A stretch of DNA of 64,000 nt from an uncultured Eubacteriales bacterium (GTDB lineage Bacteria; Bacillota; Clostridia; Oscillospirales; CAG-382): contig CAKSCV010000012.1 in the NCBI GenBank assembly GCA_934444645.1, forward strand, positions 1-64,000, in the 5' to 3' direction. The position numbers and the translations under genes are program-made. Position 1 is the stretch's first letter; each line of letters begins with the position of its first letter. The notes under the pieces were generated by a model. The model was not told where the DNA came from and did not search any database. It saw only the letters and a list, made by a program, of their open reading frames with translations. This document shows positions 18,750 through 28,549 of this stretch, piece after piece.

Positions 18750-19808
18750 TTGAGCAGTTTTTTATACATTCTTTTGGGAATTTTCATGTTCGGTGTGATC
18801 ATTTTCATTCACGAACTCGGCCATTTTGTATGTGCCAAAGCGTTTCATGTCGCCATCGAAGAATTTGCCATCGGCATGGGGCCGAAGCTTCTTTCACGCG
18901 TCGGAAAGGATGGCGTGCGCTATTCGTTGCGGCTCATCCCCATGGGCGGCTATGTGAGCATGGTCGGGGAGGATGAGGAAAGCGACAATCCGGGCGCACT
19001 CTGCCGCAAGCCGGTCTGGCAGCGCATGATCATCGTTGCAGCAGGAGCCGTCATGAACCTGCTTTTGGGCTTTGTGCTCATGGGCTTTGCCGTCGGCTTT
19101 TCGCCGGAGATTTATTCGACCACCATTTCCGGCTTCAATGTGGTGGACAATGCCGGAAACCCGGTGCAGACCGAGGAAATTTTAGGTCTTCGCGTCGGCG
19201 ATACCATTAAAAAGATCGGCTCCCGAAGCATTCATGTGCGCAGCGATTTCATTTACGAAGTGATGTTTTTGAAGGATACGCCGGTGGATATCACCGTGCG
19301 CCGTGACGGAAAAACCGTCGTTTTGAAGGATGTTTCTTTCCACACCACCTCGGAAAGCGGCGTGACCTTCGGCAATGCCGGGTTTATCCGCACGACCGTG
19401 TTAAAAAAGACGGCTCCCGAAATTGTTCGGCAAGCCGTGTTCCAGTCGTTTTCCACCATCCGGATGCTGTGGACCTCCATTTTGAACACGGTCAAGGGCG
19501 AATACGGCAAAGAGGCTCTGTCCGGGCCGGTCGGCGTGATCGGCGAGGTCAAAGAGACCGTATCGGTCGGCTGGGATGCGTTTCTGTTCCTTGTGGTCAT
19601 GCTCACCATCAACGTCGGCATGGTCAATCTTCTGCCGCTGCCGGCACTCGACGGCGGAAGACTCTTCTTCATGCTCATTGAGCTTATCCGCGGAAAGCCG
19701 GTCAATCCGAAATATGAGGGCTATGTCCATGCGGCAGGACTTGTGCTGTTAATGGGCTTAATGATATTTATCACCTACAACGACATTGTACGGATTTTTT
19801 TCAAATAA
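18750..19808 (+). CDS. rseP: RIP metalloprotease RseP (site-2 protease)
   Basis: An M50 intramembrane zinc protease, 352 residues. HELGH at residues 21-25 in the first membrane span supplies the zinc ligands; the third ligand is in NLLPLPALDGGR near the C terminus. A PDZ-like domain lies between (LGLRVGDTIKKIGS). Members cleave anti-sigma factors and signal-peptide remnants. TTG start at 18750 is preceded by GGGAGG. Confidence 0.95.
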   Translation: MSSFLYILLGIFMFGVIIFIHELGHFVCAKAFHVAIEEFAIGMGPKLLSRVGKDGVRYSLRLIPMGGYVSMVGEDEESDNPGALCRKPVWQRMIIVAAGAVMNLLLGFVLMGFAVGFSPEIYSTTISGFNVVDNAGNPVQTEEILGLRVGDTIKKIGSRSIHVRSDFIYEVMFLKDTPVDITVRRDGKTVVLKDVSFHTTSESGVTFGNAGFIRTTVLKKTAPEIVRQAVFQSFSTIRMLWTSILNTVKGEYGKEALSGPVGVIGEVKETVSVGWDAFLFLVVMLTINVGMVNLLPLPALDGGRLFFMLIELIRGKPVNPKYEGYVHAAGLVLLMGLMIFITYNDIVRIFFK

Positions 19809-19829
19809 TTTCAGAAAAGAGGAACCGCT

Positions 19830-20915
19830 TTGAGTCATTCGGAATATAAAAACCGCCGCCCAACACGCGAAGTCAAAATCGGCAGTGTCACGATCGGCGG
19901 AAACGCTCCCATTGCCATCCAATCCATGACCTTCACCAAAACAAGCGACCGCGAAGCCACGCTTGCCCAAATTTTAGAGCTTGAAAAGGCCGGCTGTGAA
20001 ATTGTGCGCTTTTCCGTGCCGGATGAAGCCTGTGCGGCAAGCATTCCGTTTCTCAAGGAACACACGCACGTGCCGCTTGTGGCGGATATCCATTTCAACT
20101 ACCGGCTTGCGCTGCTTGCCGCCGAATACGGCATCGATAAAATACGCATCAATCCCGGCAACATCGGCGATAAAGAGCGTGTGCGGCAGGTGGTAGAGGC
20201 CTGCAAAAAGCGGAATATTCCCATTCGTATCGGGGTCAACGGCGGTTCGCTCGAAAAACATATCCTTGCCAAATACGGCTCACCCACGCCGGAAGCACTT
20301 TGCGAAAGCGCGTTATATCACGTCGGCTTGCTCGAAGAATTCGATTTTCACGACATTGTCGTTTCAATCAAATCCAGCGATGTGCGCACCACCATCGCCG
20401 CGAACCGCCTTTTTGCCGAGCGCACCGATTATCCGCTCCATTTAGGCGTTACGGAAGCCGGAACCGAGCGTATGGGGTTAATAAAATCCAGCATCGGACT
20501 CGGTTCACTGCTTGCCGACGGCATCGGCGACACCATCCGCGTTTCCCTCTCGGACGACGTGACCAAGGAGGTTGCGGCGGCAAAGGACATTCTGTTTGCG
20601 CTCGGACTGCGTAACGGCGTGAAGATCGTTTCCTGCCCGACCTGCTCACGCTGCAACATCGGCGTATTTGACGCGGCCAAACGCTTAGAGGAAGCCTTAA
20701 AGGACAAGCCGTGGAACATGACGGTAGCCGTCATGGGCTGTGCGGTCAACGGACCTGGCGAAGCAAGAGAAGCCGATATCGGCGTTGCCGGCGGCAACGG
20801 AAACGCACTGCTTTTCAAAAAAGGCGAGATCGTGCGTTCCATCGACGCGGATAAAATTTTCGAAACGCTTCTTGAAGAAGCCGAAAAGCTGCATAGAGAG
20901 CAGGAAACCAACTGA
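19830..20915 (+). CDS. ispG: 4-hydroxy-3-methylbut-2-enyl-diphosphate synthase (IspG)
   Basis: Penultimate enzyme of the MEP isoprenoid pathway, an iron-sulfur enzyme reducing MEcPP. The family start (VKIGSVTIGGNAPIAIQSMT), CPTCSRC cluster ligands and NGPGEAREADIGVAGG are visible. 361 residues, the short form without the plant or Chlamydia insert. TTG start at 19830 with GAGG upstream. It follows rseP by 21 nt, an arrangement common in bacteria. Confidence 0.97.
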   Translation: MSHSEYKNRRPTREVKIGSVTIGGNAPIAIQSMTFTKTSDREATLAQILELEKAGCEIVRFSVPDEACAASIPFLKEHTHVPLVADIHFNYRLALLAAEYGIDKIRINPGNIGDKERVRQVVEACKKRNIPIRIGVNGGSLEKHILAKYGSPTPEALCESALYHVGLLEEFDFHDIVVSIKSSDVRTTIAANRLFAERTDYPLHLGVTEAGTERMGLIKSSIGLGSLLADGIGDTIRVSLSDDVTKEVAAAKDILFALGLRNGVKIVSCPTCSRCNIGVFDAAKRLEEALKDKPWNMTVAVMGCAVNGPGEAREADIGVAGGNGNALLFKKGEIVRSIDADKIFETLLEEAEKLHREQETN

Positions 20916-20946
20916 CACGGCAAAAACGCGCAAAGGAGCCGGAACC

Positions 20947-23900
20947 ATGGCGATGACCTTTTACGAAAAATTCAAAAAATACGCGCCGACCGACGCCGAG
21001 CGTGAAATACTCGACCACATCACCGCCTTCACGCCCAAGGTGGACGTGGAAAATCGCTATATCAGCGTGTATGCGGATTTTGATGCCTACATACCGCCGC
21101 ACAAATTCGACGCAATCGAACAGAATATCCGCACAGCCTATGAGTTAAACTGCATGAGTCTGCATCCGTCCTATGTCAACACGGCGTTCGATATCCGCTA
21201 CATGGATGCCGTCTTTTATGAGCTTGCAAAGCTCACCGCGCGCGGACTCGGCTTTTTCAACGGTGCCGAAACCGCTCTTGAAGGCGCGGACATCACGGTC
21301 GGCGAAAACGAAACCTTACATATTTCCCTCAAAAACGGCGGCAAGGAATTACTCTTGTATTCCGAATGCGACAAGCTGATTTCCGACGTCATCTTCCGGA
21401 TGTTCGGCAAACGCTTTGCCATTGATTTTTGCGGCGTTACCAAGCTCAACTACGAGGATTTCATTCCGCCGCCCATGCCGTATGTTGCGCCGCCGCGCTC
21501 CAAAGAAGAGATCGATGCGGAAAATATCGAAAAAGCCGCCGCCATCACCAATTCCGTTTCTTCGGTCGATGTCAAAACCGAAATTGATGCGCTTCATGCC
21601 AAAATCACGGTCGGCGAAATGAGCTTTGACATTTCGGACATCAAAGATGTCCACGGCCGCATCAAAAGCTTGGATGTCACGCCGCTGCGTGCCCTGACGC
21701 TCGAATCCGAAAATTTCACAATCTGCGGCGTGGTCTTTTCCTTCCAAAAGAAACTGACACGCAAGGAAGACCGCTATATCGTGTCGTTTTATGTCACCGA
21801 CAACGATTCGTCGGCGGTGGTCAAATGGATTTACGACGCCGAGCGCGATGCGGACTATGCGTGCATCAAGGACGGGGCTGCCATCATGCTTCGCGGCAGT
21901 ATGCAGATGGATAAATTCGAAAACATTCCGGTCATCCGCCCGTCAGCCATTGCCCTTGTCAAACGGCAGAAAAAAACCGATACCGCCGAAAAAAAGCGCG
22001 TCGAGCTGCACTTACACACCACGCTTTCCACCATGGATTCCACCTTTTCGCCGGAAGCCGTGGTTGAAACAATATCCCGCTTCGGGCACACGGCCGTCGC
22101 CATCACCGACCACGGCAATTTACAGGCATATCCCGAGATCATGACCGAAGCCGAAAAGGCCGGCGCGGATTTCAAAATCATTTACGGCATTGAATCCTAC
22201 TTTGTAGATGACACCGCCACGGCTGTCTTCGGCAGCGGTGCCGCACAGATCGATAAAGACACGTTCTGCGTCTTTGATATCGAAACCACCGGCCTTTCGG
22301 TCAAGGACTGCGCCATTACCGAAATCGGTGCAGTGCTGTACCGCGGCGGCGAAATTCTCGACACCTTCGAAAGCTTTGTCAATCCGCACATGCCCCTCAG
22401 TGCTAAAATCACAGAGCTGACCGGCATTACCGATGAAATGGTGGCCGACGCGCCGGACATCAGCGAGGTTTTGCCGAAGTTTTTGGCGTTTGCCGGAGAA
22501 GCGGTTTTCGTTGCACACAACGCGAACTTTGACATCGGCTTTATCCGCCATGCGGCACAAGAATGCGATATTCCCTTTGCACCGACCTTTATCGATACGG
22601 TCGCTCTTTCGCGCTATTGCAACGACGATCTGAAAAAGCATACGTTAGATGCGGTGGCAGACTATTTCGGTCTCGGCGATTTTAATCACCACCGCGCATT
22701 TGAGGATGCGCATATGCTTGCACTCATTTTTGCAAAGCTGTGCGAAAAGCTTTCCGGAGAGGGCATTCACGACCTTGCCGGCTTAGTCACCGCCATGAGC
22801 GGCCAGTGCGACCCGAAAAAATTAAAAAGCTATCACCAGATCATTTTAGTTAAAAATAAAACGGGCTTAAAGAACCTGTACAAGCTCGTTTCGTATTCCT
22901 ATCTCAACTATTTTCACCGCGTGCCGCGCATTCCAAAAACCGTGCTGACTGCTCACCGCGAAGGGCTTATCATCGGCTCTGCCTGCGAAGCCGGCGAGCT
23001 GTATCAAGCCGTGCTTTCGGGCAAGCCGTGGAATGAGCTGTGCGACATGGCGAAGTTTTACGATTATCTTGAGATCCAGCCGCTCGGCAACAATCAATTT
23101 ATGATTGATACGGACATCGTTTCCGGAAAAGAACGGCTTATCGAGATCAATAAAACCATCATCAAGCTCGGCGATGAGCTTGGCATTCCGGTGGTTGCCA
23201 CCGGCGACGTGCATTTCAACGAAAAATCGGACGGCATTTACCGCAAAATTTTGCTTGCCGGTCAGAAATTCAAGGATGCTGACCGCGATATTCCACTGTA
23301 TATGCGCACAACCGAGGAAATGCTTGCCGAATTCGACTACTTAGACCCGGAAAAAGCCTACGAAGTGGTTGTCACCAACACCAACCTCATCGCCGACCAA
23401 ATCGAAAGCATCCGTCCGATTCCTCCGGGCTCCTTTCCGCCGCACATGGACGGTGCCGAGGAAGAGCTGACAAACAGCTGCTATGAACTCGCCAAAGAGC
23501 TGTACGGCGATCCGCTGCCGGAAATCGTGGAAAACCGCTTGAAGCGTGAGCTGACGCCGATCATCGATCACGGCTTTGCCGTTTTGTACGTCATTGCGCG
23601 CCGTCTGATCAAATACAGCGAAAAGAACGGATACCTTGTCGGTTCGCGCGGCTCGGTCGGTTCGTCGTTTGTTGCAACCATGGCCGGCATCACCGAGGTC
23701 AATCCGCTTGTCCCCCACTATCGCTGCCCGAAATGCAAATACAGCGAATTCATCACCGACGGTTCGGTCGGCTCGGGCTTCGACCTGCCCTCCAAGGCCT
23801 GCCCGAAATGCGGCGAAACCATGATCGGCGACGGGCACGACATTCCGTTTGAGACTTTCTTAGGCTTTAAGGGCGACAAATCGCCGGATATCGATTTGAA

Positions 23901-25317
23901 CTTTTCCGGTGATGTGCAGGGCAAAGTGCATAAATACACCGAGGTTCTGTTCGGTGCGGAAAACGTGTTCCGCGCCGGAACGCTCGGTACGCTTGCCGAC
24001 AAAAACGCCTACGGTTATGTCAAACGCTATTTGGAGGAACGCGGACTCACCGTCAACAAGGCCGAGGAACAACGCCTTGCCAACGGCTGCACCGGCGTCA
24101 AAAAAAGCACCGGTCAGCATCCGGGCGGCATTGTGGTTATTCCGAAAGAATACGACGTCTATGATTTCACGCCGGTACAGCATCCGGCCGACGACCCCAA
24201 AAGTGACATTGTCACCACGCACTTTGCCTTCAAATTCCTGCATGACACGATTTTGAAGCTGGATCTTCTCGGCCATGATGTGCCGACCAAATACAAAATG
24301 ATGGAAAAGTTTTCGGGATTAAACGTTCTCGACCTTCCCATGAACGACCCGGAGGTTATGGAGCTTTTCATTTCCACCAAATCCATCGGCGTGGAGCCGG
24401 AGGACATCGACAGCGAGGTCGCCACCTTCGGGCTTCCCGAATTCGGCACAAAATTCGTGCGGCAAATGATCGTGGAATCCAAGCCCAAGAACTTTACCGA
24501 CCTTTTGCAGATTTCCGGACTCTCGCACGGAACCGACGTGTGGCTCGGCAATGCGCAAGAGCTGATTCATAACGGCATCTGCACCATTAGCGAGGTTATC
24601 GGAACACGCGACTCCATCATGACCTATCTGATCCACAAAGGTCTTGACCCGTCGCTTTCCTTCAACATCATGGAAATCACCCGAAAAGGCAAGGCAAAAT
24701 CCAAGCTTACGCCCGAAATGGTTGAGGAAATGAAGCGGCACGACGTGCCGGATTGGTACATTGACAGCTGCTTCAAGATCAAATATATGTTCCCGAAAGC
24801 ACACGCTGTCGCTTACGATATGTCGGCACTGCGCCTCGGCTGGTTCAAGGTGCATATGCCGCAGGTGTTCTATGCGGCGTTCTTATCGGTCGCGCCCGGC
24901 GGCTTTGACGCGGATATCGTCACAAAAGGCAAGGAAAACATCAAAGCGGTGCTTCGCGAGATCGAAGCCAAAGGCAAGGACGCCTCGCAGAAAGAAACCG
25001 ACATGATCGCAACCCTGCAATTGTGCAACGAAGCCTGTGCGCGCGGCTTTGTATTCTTAAGGCCGGATATTAAAAAATCCCACAGCTTCCATTTTCTGCC
25101 GGAGGGCGAAAAAGGTATTCGCTGCCCGTTTTCCTCTATGGGCGGACTCGGAGAAGCCGCCGCCGAAAGCCTATACAACGCCTGCCAAGGCGCAGAAATT
25201 CTGTCAGTCGAGGATCTGCGCACACGCGCGCAGGTCTCCAAGGCTGTTATTGAGATTTTGCGAAAAAACGGCGTTTTGGACGAATTAAGCGAAACCAACC
25301 AATTGACCATGTTTTAA
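20947..25317 (+). CDS. polC: DNA polymerase III PolC-type alpha subunit
   Basis: The replicative polymerase of low-GC Gram-positives, 1456 residues. Order: N-terminal domains, OB fold (about 250-340), PHP domain (LHLHTTLSTMD, ITDHGN), an inserted DEDDh proofreading exonuclease (FDIETTGLS, HNANFDIGF, HRAFEDAH), then the polymerase core with a zinc-ribbon (CPKCKYSEF, CPKCGE) and catalytic aspartates in SPDIDLNFSGD, ending QLTMF, a clamp-binding tail. ATG 20947 with AAAGGAG upstream. Confidence 0.98.
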   Translation: MAMTFYEKFKKYAPTDAEREILDHITAFTPKVDVENRYISVYADFDAYIPPHKFDAIEQNIRTAYELNCMSLHPSYVNTAFDIRYMDAVFYELAKLTARGLGFFNGAETALEGADITVGENETLHISLKNGGKELLLYSECDKLISDVIFRMFGKRFAIDFCGVTKLNYEDFIPPPMPYVAPPRSKEEIDAENIEKAAAITNSVSSVDVKTEIDALHAKITVGEMSFDISDIKDVHGRIKSLDVTPLRALTLESENFTICGVVFSFQKKLTRKEDRYIVSFYVTDNDSSAVVKWIYDAERDADYACIKDGAAIMLRGSMQMDKFENIPVIRPSAIALVKRQKKTDTAEKKRVELHLHTTLSTMDSTFSPEAVVETISRFGHTAVAITDHGNLQAYPEIMTEAEKAGADFKIIYGIESYFVDDTATAVFGSGAAQIDKDTFCVFDIETTGLSVKDCAITEIGAVLYRGGEILDTFESFVNPHMPLSAKITELTGITDEMVADAPDISEVLPKFLAFAGEAVFVAHNANFDIGFIRHAAQECDIPFAPTFIDTVALSRYCNDDLKKHTLDAVADYFGLGDFNHHRAFEDAHMLALIFAKLCEKLSGEGIHDLAGLVTAMSGQCDPKKLKSYHQIILVKNKTGLKNLYKLVSYSYLNYFHRVPRIPKTVLTAHREGLIIGSACEAGELYQAVLSGKPWNELCDMAKFYDYLEIQPLGNNQFMIDTDIVSGKERLIEINKTIIKLGDELGIPVVATGDVHFNEKSDGIYRKILLAGQKFKDADRDIPLYMRTTEEMLAEFDYLDPEKAYEVVVTNTNLIADQIESIRPIPPGSFPPHMDGAEEELTNSCYELAKELYGDPLPEIVENRLKRELTPIIDHGFAVLYVIARRLIKYSEKNGYLVGSRGSVGSSFVATMAGITEVNPLVPHYRCPKCKYSEFITDGSVGSGFDLPSKACPKCGETMIGDGHDIPFETFLGFKGDKSPDIDLNFSGDVQGKVHKYTEVLFGAENVFRAGTLGTLADKNAYGYVKRYLEERGLTVNKAEEQRLANGCTGVKKSTGQHPGGIVVIPKEYDVYDFTPVQHPADDPKSDIVTTHFAFKFLHDTILKLDLLGHDVPTKYKMMEKFSGLNVLDLPMNDPEVMELFISTKSIGVEPEDIDSEVATFGLPEFGTKFVRQMIVESKPKNFTDLLQISGLSHGTDVWLGNAQELIHNGICTISEVIGTRDSIMTYLIHKGLDPSLSFNIMEITRKGKAKSKLTPEMVEEMKRHDVPDWYIDSCFKIKYMFPKAHAVAYDMSALRLGWFKVHMPQVFYAAFLSVAPGGFDADIVTKGKENIKAVLREIEAKGKDASQKETDMIATLQLCNEACARGFVFLRPDIKKSHSFHFLPEGEKGIRCPFSSMGGLGEAAAESLYNACQGAEILSVEDLRTRAQVSKAVIEILRKNGVLDELSETNQLTMF

Positions 25318-25340
25318 CCCGCCGCCCAAGGAGGTACGCC

Positions 25341-26609
25341 ATGACCGTTATCGAGCTGTTTGATCATTCGCCGCTGCAAAATCTGTCCGGCGCACTGAAT
25401 TTTCCGGCCGATCGGGTAATTTTTGTCGGCACCAACCGCCGAAAGCTGGAAGAGCACCTTGCCGTCTATCAGGCACTTCTTGCCCGGTTTCGCCCGACAG
25501 CGCATATCAACCTTGCGCCTGTGCCGAAATACGATCTGTCCGCCGTCGTCGCGCTCCTTTGCCGCATTGCCGAGACCGACAAGTCCGTCATTTTCGACGT
25601 TTCCGGCGGTGACGACTACATTCTTGCCGCGGCAGGCGTTGCCTATGAAAAATGCCGTGAAAAAGGGCTTGACGTGCGTCTGTCGCATTTCAGTGTGCGT
25701 TCGGGTCGCTTTGCCGGACTTGACCGCACAAAAGCCTTTTCCGAAACACGCATTGAGCTGACCTGCAATGAAGTGATTGCATTGCACGGCGGCGCGATCG
25801 TCTATGCCGAGCAAAAGAAAAACGGCACAATGCGCTGGGATTTTTCCGACCGCAGCTTCGGCGCAGATGTGCTGACGCTGTGGCAGCTCTGCCGTGCCGA
25901 CTGCCGGGATTGGAACCGCAAGGGCGCGATGATGGGCGAATGGGAGGGCTTGTGCGATGCCCGGCTTCATGACCCGAAGTCCGTACCGAGCGACGTGAAC
26001 GTTTCCTACGGCCGCCTGCGCGAAATCGGAAAGCTGTACTTAGCAAATGCACTTTTTCCGCACTTAAAGGTGCTTGCTTCACATGGATTCATCGAAAATC
26101 TGCAAAATACCGAAGAAGCACTGTCGTTTTCGTACAAAAGCCGCCAGATTCGTGCCTTGTTAGTAAAAGCCGGAACGGTTTTGGAGCTTGTCACCTATCT
26201 TGCCGCCAAAAATGTCAAAACCGCCGCCGGACGCTATCTCTACAACGACGCCCGCACCGGCGTGGTGCTCGATTGGGACGGCAACATCCACGCCGACAAT
26301 CCCTCCTACCCAGACACCGAAAACGAGATCGACGTGCTGCTTGTGCGCGGCATGATTCCCGTGTTTATCTCCTGCAAAAACGGCTCGACCGATGAAAACG
26401 AATTATACAAGCTTTCCGCCGTCGCCGAGCATTTCGGTGCAAAATTCGCACGCAAGGCGCTCATTGCCACCGATTTGCAGAAAAACTATACCTCCCTTGC
26501 CCGTTTCACCGACCGGGCGCGTGAAATGGGCATCACCGTCATCGACGGCGTACACAAAATGACCGCGAGCGAATTCAGCCGTCAAATCGGCTCGCTCGCC
26601 ACAAGGTAG
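25341..26609 (+). CDS. CARF-nuclease of the Card1/Can2 (DUF1887) type
   Basis: A 422-residue protein. The N-terminal part has a Rossmann-like CARF appearance (VIFVGTNRRKLEEHL, then VIFDVSGGDDYILAAAGVAY near 90-110, equivalent to the NTGGTK loop of Card1). The C-terminal third has a PD-(D/E)xK nuclease core: NEIDVLLVRGMIPVFISCKNG, with Asp and the SCKNG lysine near 330-350. Characterised relatives bind cyclic oligoadenylate made by type III CRISPR systems and then cut nucleic acid. No cas genes or array are visible here. It lies 24 nt after polC and 8 nt before an RluA-type gene. Family assignment is from motifs. Confidence 0.75.
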   Translation: MTVIELFDHSPLQNLSGALNFPADRVIFVGTNRRKLEEHLAVYQALLARFRPTAHINLAPVPKYDLSAVVALLCRIAETDKSVIFDVSGGDDYILAAAGVAYEKCREKGLDVRLSHFSVRSGRFAGLDRTKAFSETRIELTCNEVIALHGGAIVYAEQKKNGTMRWDFSDRSFGADVLTLWQLCRADCRDWNRKGAMMGEWEGLCDARLHDPKSVPSDVNVSYGRLREIGKLYLANALFPHLKVLASHGFIENLQNTEEALSFSYKSRQIRALLVKAGTVLELVTYLAAKNVKTAAGRYLYNDARTGVVLDWDGNIHADNPSYPDTENEIDVLLVRGMIPVFISCKNGSTDENELYKLSAVAEHFGAKFARKALIATDLQKNYTSLARFTDRAREMGITVIDGVHKMTASEFSRQIGSLATR

Positions 26610-26616
26610 GCTGCTC

Positions 26617-27306
26617 ATGGAACTGCTTCTGTTACACAACGAAAAAAACTACGTCATTGCCGTCAAGCCGCGCGGCGTTCTGTCACAGTGTGCGTCAAAC
26701 GTCACCGGACAGGTGCCGGATATGATACAACTGTTGTCCGAACAGCTGCAATCGGAGATTTTTGCGGTGCACCGGCTCGACCGCGAAACAGCCGGCGTGA
26801 TGGTTTACGCCAAAAACAAGCGCGCGGCAGCGGATTTTTCCTCCCTTGCCGCACAAAACGGCTTGGACAAGCGTTATCTTGCCGCCGTGACGGGTACGCC
26901 CGAACCGCCATCCGGCGAAATGCGCGACTTTTTATACCACGACGTGCGCAAAAACAAAAGCTATGTGGTCTCACGCAAGCGTGCCGGTGTCAAAGAGGCT
27001 CTTCTCGATTACGAGCTTCTCGACACCCGAATGTATGCCGAAAACCTGATTTCGCTTGTACGCATTCATCTGCACACCGGGCGCACCCATCAGATCCGCG
27101 TGCAGTTTTCCTCACGCAGGCTGCCGTTACTCGGCGATACACGCTACGGCTGTGCGATAAAAGCACCGGATCTATGCCTTTTTGCCGAAAGTCTTGCCTT
27201 TTGCGATCCGTTTTCGGGTGAAGAAAAACGATTTTCGGCACAGCCGGACGGCTTTTTCGGTGAGCTTTTTGCCGATAAAACCATATTTTGCGGCAAAGGA
27301 GTTTGA
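26617..27306 (+). CDS. RluA-family RNA pseudouridine synthase
   Basis: A 229-residue pseudouridine synthase without an S4 domain. The catalytic aspartate lies in VHRLDRETAGVMVYAK (about 50-65), followed by the motif LHTGRTHQIRVQF. RNA target (rRNA or tRNA) cannot be told from sequence. It is packed between the CARF-nuclease and radC (6-nt gap to radC). Confidence 0.9.
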   Translation: MELLLLHNEKNYVIAVKPRGVLSQCASNVTGQVPDMIQLLSEQLQSEIFAVHRLDRETAGVMVYAKNKRAAADFSSLAAQNGLDKRYLAAVTGTPEPPSGEMRDFLYHDVRKNKSYVVSRKRAGVKEALLDYELLDTRMYAENLISLVRIHLHTGRTHQIRVQFSSRRLPLLGDTRYGCAIKAPDLCLFAESLAFCDPFSGEEKRFSAQPDGFFGELFADKTIFCGKGV

Positions 27307-27312
27307 AAAAAC

Positions 27313-28059
27313 ATGGTCAACGACAAAGAACCGCACAAAGCAACGCCGCATGCCTTCCACCGCACCCGTATGCGGACACGTTTTCTGCAAGCCGGTGCGG
27401 AAACGCTTGCAGATCATGAGCTGTTGGAGCTGCTTCTATACTATGCCGTTCCGCGGCGCGACACGAATGCGACGGCGCATGAGCTTCTCGAACACTTTGG
27501 GACGTTTGACAAGTTGTTTGCAGCATCGGTTTCCGAATTGACTCAGGTAAGCGGCATCGGCGAAAACGTGGCGGTTTTGCTCAAAACGGTCTTTGAATGC
27601 TATCGGCGTTTAACGGCTTTGCCGGAAACCGAAACCGTGTTCCATACCTTTGAGCAGATCGGCGATTATCTTGTCAAGCTGTATGCCGGCATTCAAAGCG
27701 AACGGCTCATGCTGTTATTATTCGACAAAAAAGGCCGTTTGGATCGCCGCGTGGTCATCTCGGACGGCACTCACGACGCAGCGCCCGTCAAAACCAAAAA
27801 AATCGTGGCAAGTGCCGTATCGTCTTCGGCAGCCTATGCAGTGCTTGCGCATAACCATCCGAGCGGAACGCTGGCGGCTTCCTATGAGGACAAGCGTGCA
27901 ACGGTGGAGGTCGGCGAATTGCTAAGCTCTCTCGATATTCGCTTGATCGACCATTATATTCTGGCTGACGGAAACTATATCGGCGTGAAACGAAGCTGTT
28001 TCCATGCCACGGACGGGAAAGGCATCGCAAATACCGATATTTTTGAGAAGGATTTATAA
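27313..28059 (+). CDS. radC: RadC family JAB/MPN protein
   Basis: A 248-residue protein with an N-terminal helix-hairpin-helix (LTQVSGIGENVAVLL) and a C-terminal JAMM metal site, AHNHPSGTLAASYED. The cellular role of RadC is unclear despite its name. AAAGGAG lies 11 nt before ATG 27313. Two hairpins follow the gene. Confidence 0.93.
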   Translation: MVNDKEPHKATPHAFHRTRMRTRFLQAGAETLADHELLELLLYYAVPRRDTNATAHELLEHFGTFDKLFAASVSELTQVSGIGENVAVLLKTVFECYRRLTALPETETVFHTFEQIGDYLVKLYAGIQSERLMLLLFDKKGRLDRRVVISDGTHDAAPVKTKKIVASAVSSSAAYAVLAHNHPSGTLAASYEDKRATVEVGELLSSLDIRLIDHYILADGNYIGVKRSCFHATDGKGIANTDIFEKDL

Positions 28060-28069
28060 ATTTATGCAA

Positions 28070-28103
28070 AAACTCCAAGCAGGCTTACACTTGCTTGGAG
28101 TTT
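28070..28103 (-). terminator. Terminator of the his operon (minus strand)
   Basis: A 12-bp perfect stem (28070-28081 with 28092-28103). Read on the minus strand it is followed by a T-run, so it most likely ends the leftward his transcript. Confidence 0.7.
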
Positions 28104-28105
28104 AG

Positions 28106-28143
28106 CCGGGATTTGTTCATAGCAAATCCCGGTCTGTTTTTTT
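28106..28143 (+). terminator. Terminator after radC (plus strand)
   Basis: A 10-bp perfect stem (CCGGGATTTG at 28106-28115 with 28123-28132) followed by TCTGTTTTTTT on the plus strand. Confidence 0.85.
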
Positions 28144-28172
28144 GCGGTATTTCTTCAAACTCTCGCGAATTC

Positions 28173-28394
28173 TCATAATTCTTCCAATTTTCTGTTTATC
28201 GCGTCTAAATCGCTTTGTGTAAATGAATCCGGATCCGCATCGCAAGCGGCACAGGCGGCGCGGAATTCTGCCTCGTCGATGTCGTGATTGGGGCTTTTCG
28301 CCAAATACCGCGCTAACCGATTGATAAGACCTTCTTTGGTATCGGTGTAGCCGTATTCCTCCATTGCCGCAAGCTGCCATGGCTCAAAAGGCAT
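28173..28394 (-). CDS. Small acidic protein, unknown, tail of his operon
   Basis: A 73-residue, acidic, mostly helical protein (starts MPFEPWQLAAMEEYGYTD; contains AACAACDADPDSFTQSDL). AAAGGAGA is well placed before the ATG at 28394. It has no motif I recognise. The frame stays open further upstream, but only this start has a ribosome binding site. It is the last gene before the his-operon terminator. Confidence 0.6.
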   Translation of the reverse strand: MPFEPWQLAAMEEYGYTDTKEGLINRLARYLAKSPNHDIDEAEFRAACAACDADPDSFTQSDLDAINRKLEEL

Positions 28395-28432
28395 ACTCTC
28401 GTCTCCTTTCGTTGGGGGTAGTTTTCTGTCGG

Positions 28433-28549
28433 TTAGAAATCGATAGCCCGATCCGATGCTTGATTTTTCAGCTTGATCGCCGCAAGAACCCTCTCTTCGG
28501 GCAAGTTTTTGCCGTCGCAAAAGCAGGTGCGGACGTGAAAATCCTTCAT
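28433..28549 (-). CDS. 38-residue small protein coupled to hisIE
   Basis: An open frame of 38 codons that starts MKDFHVRTCFCDGKNLPEE. Its ATG overlaps the hisIE stop (ATGA) and GGAG within the hisIE end serves as ribosome binding site. A CFC pair is the only notable residue pattern. No function can be assigned. Confidence 0.5.
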   Translation of the reverse strand: MKDFHVRTCFCDGKNLPEERVLAAIKLKNQASDRAIDF

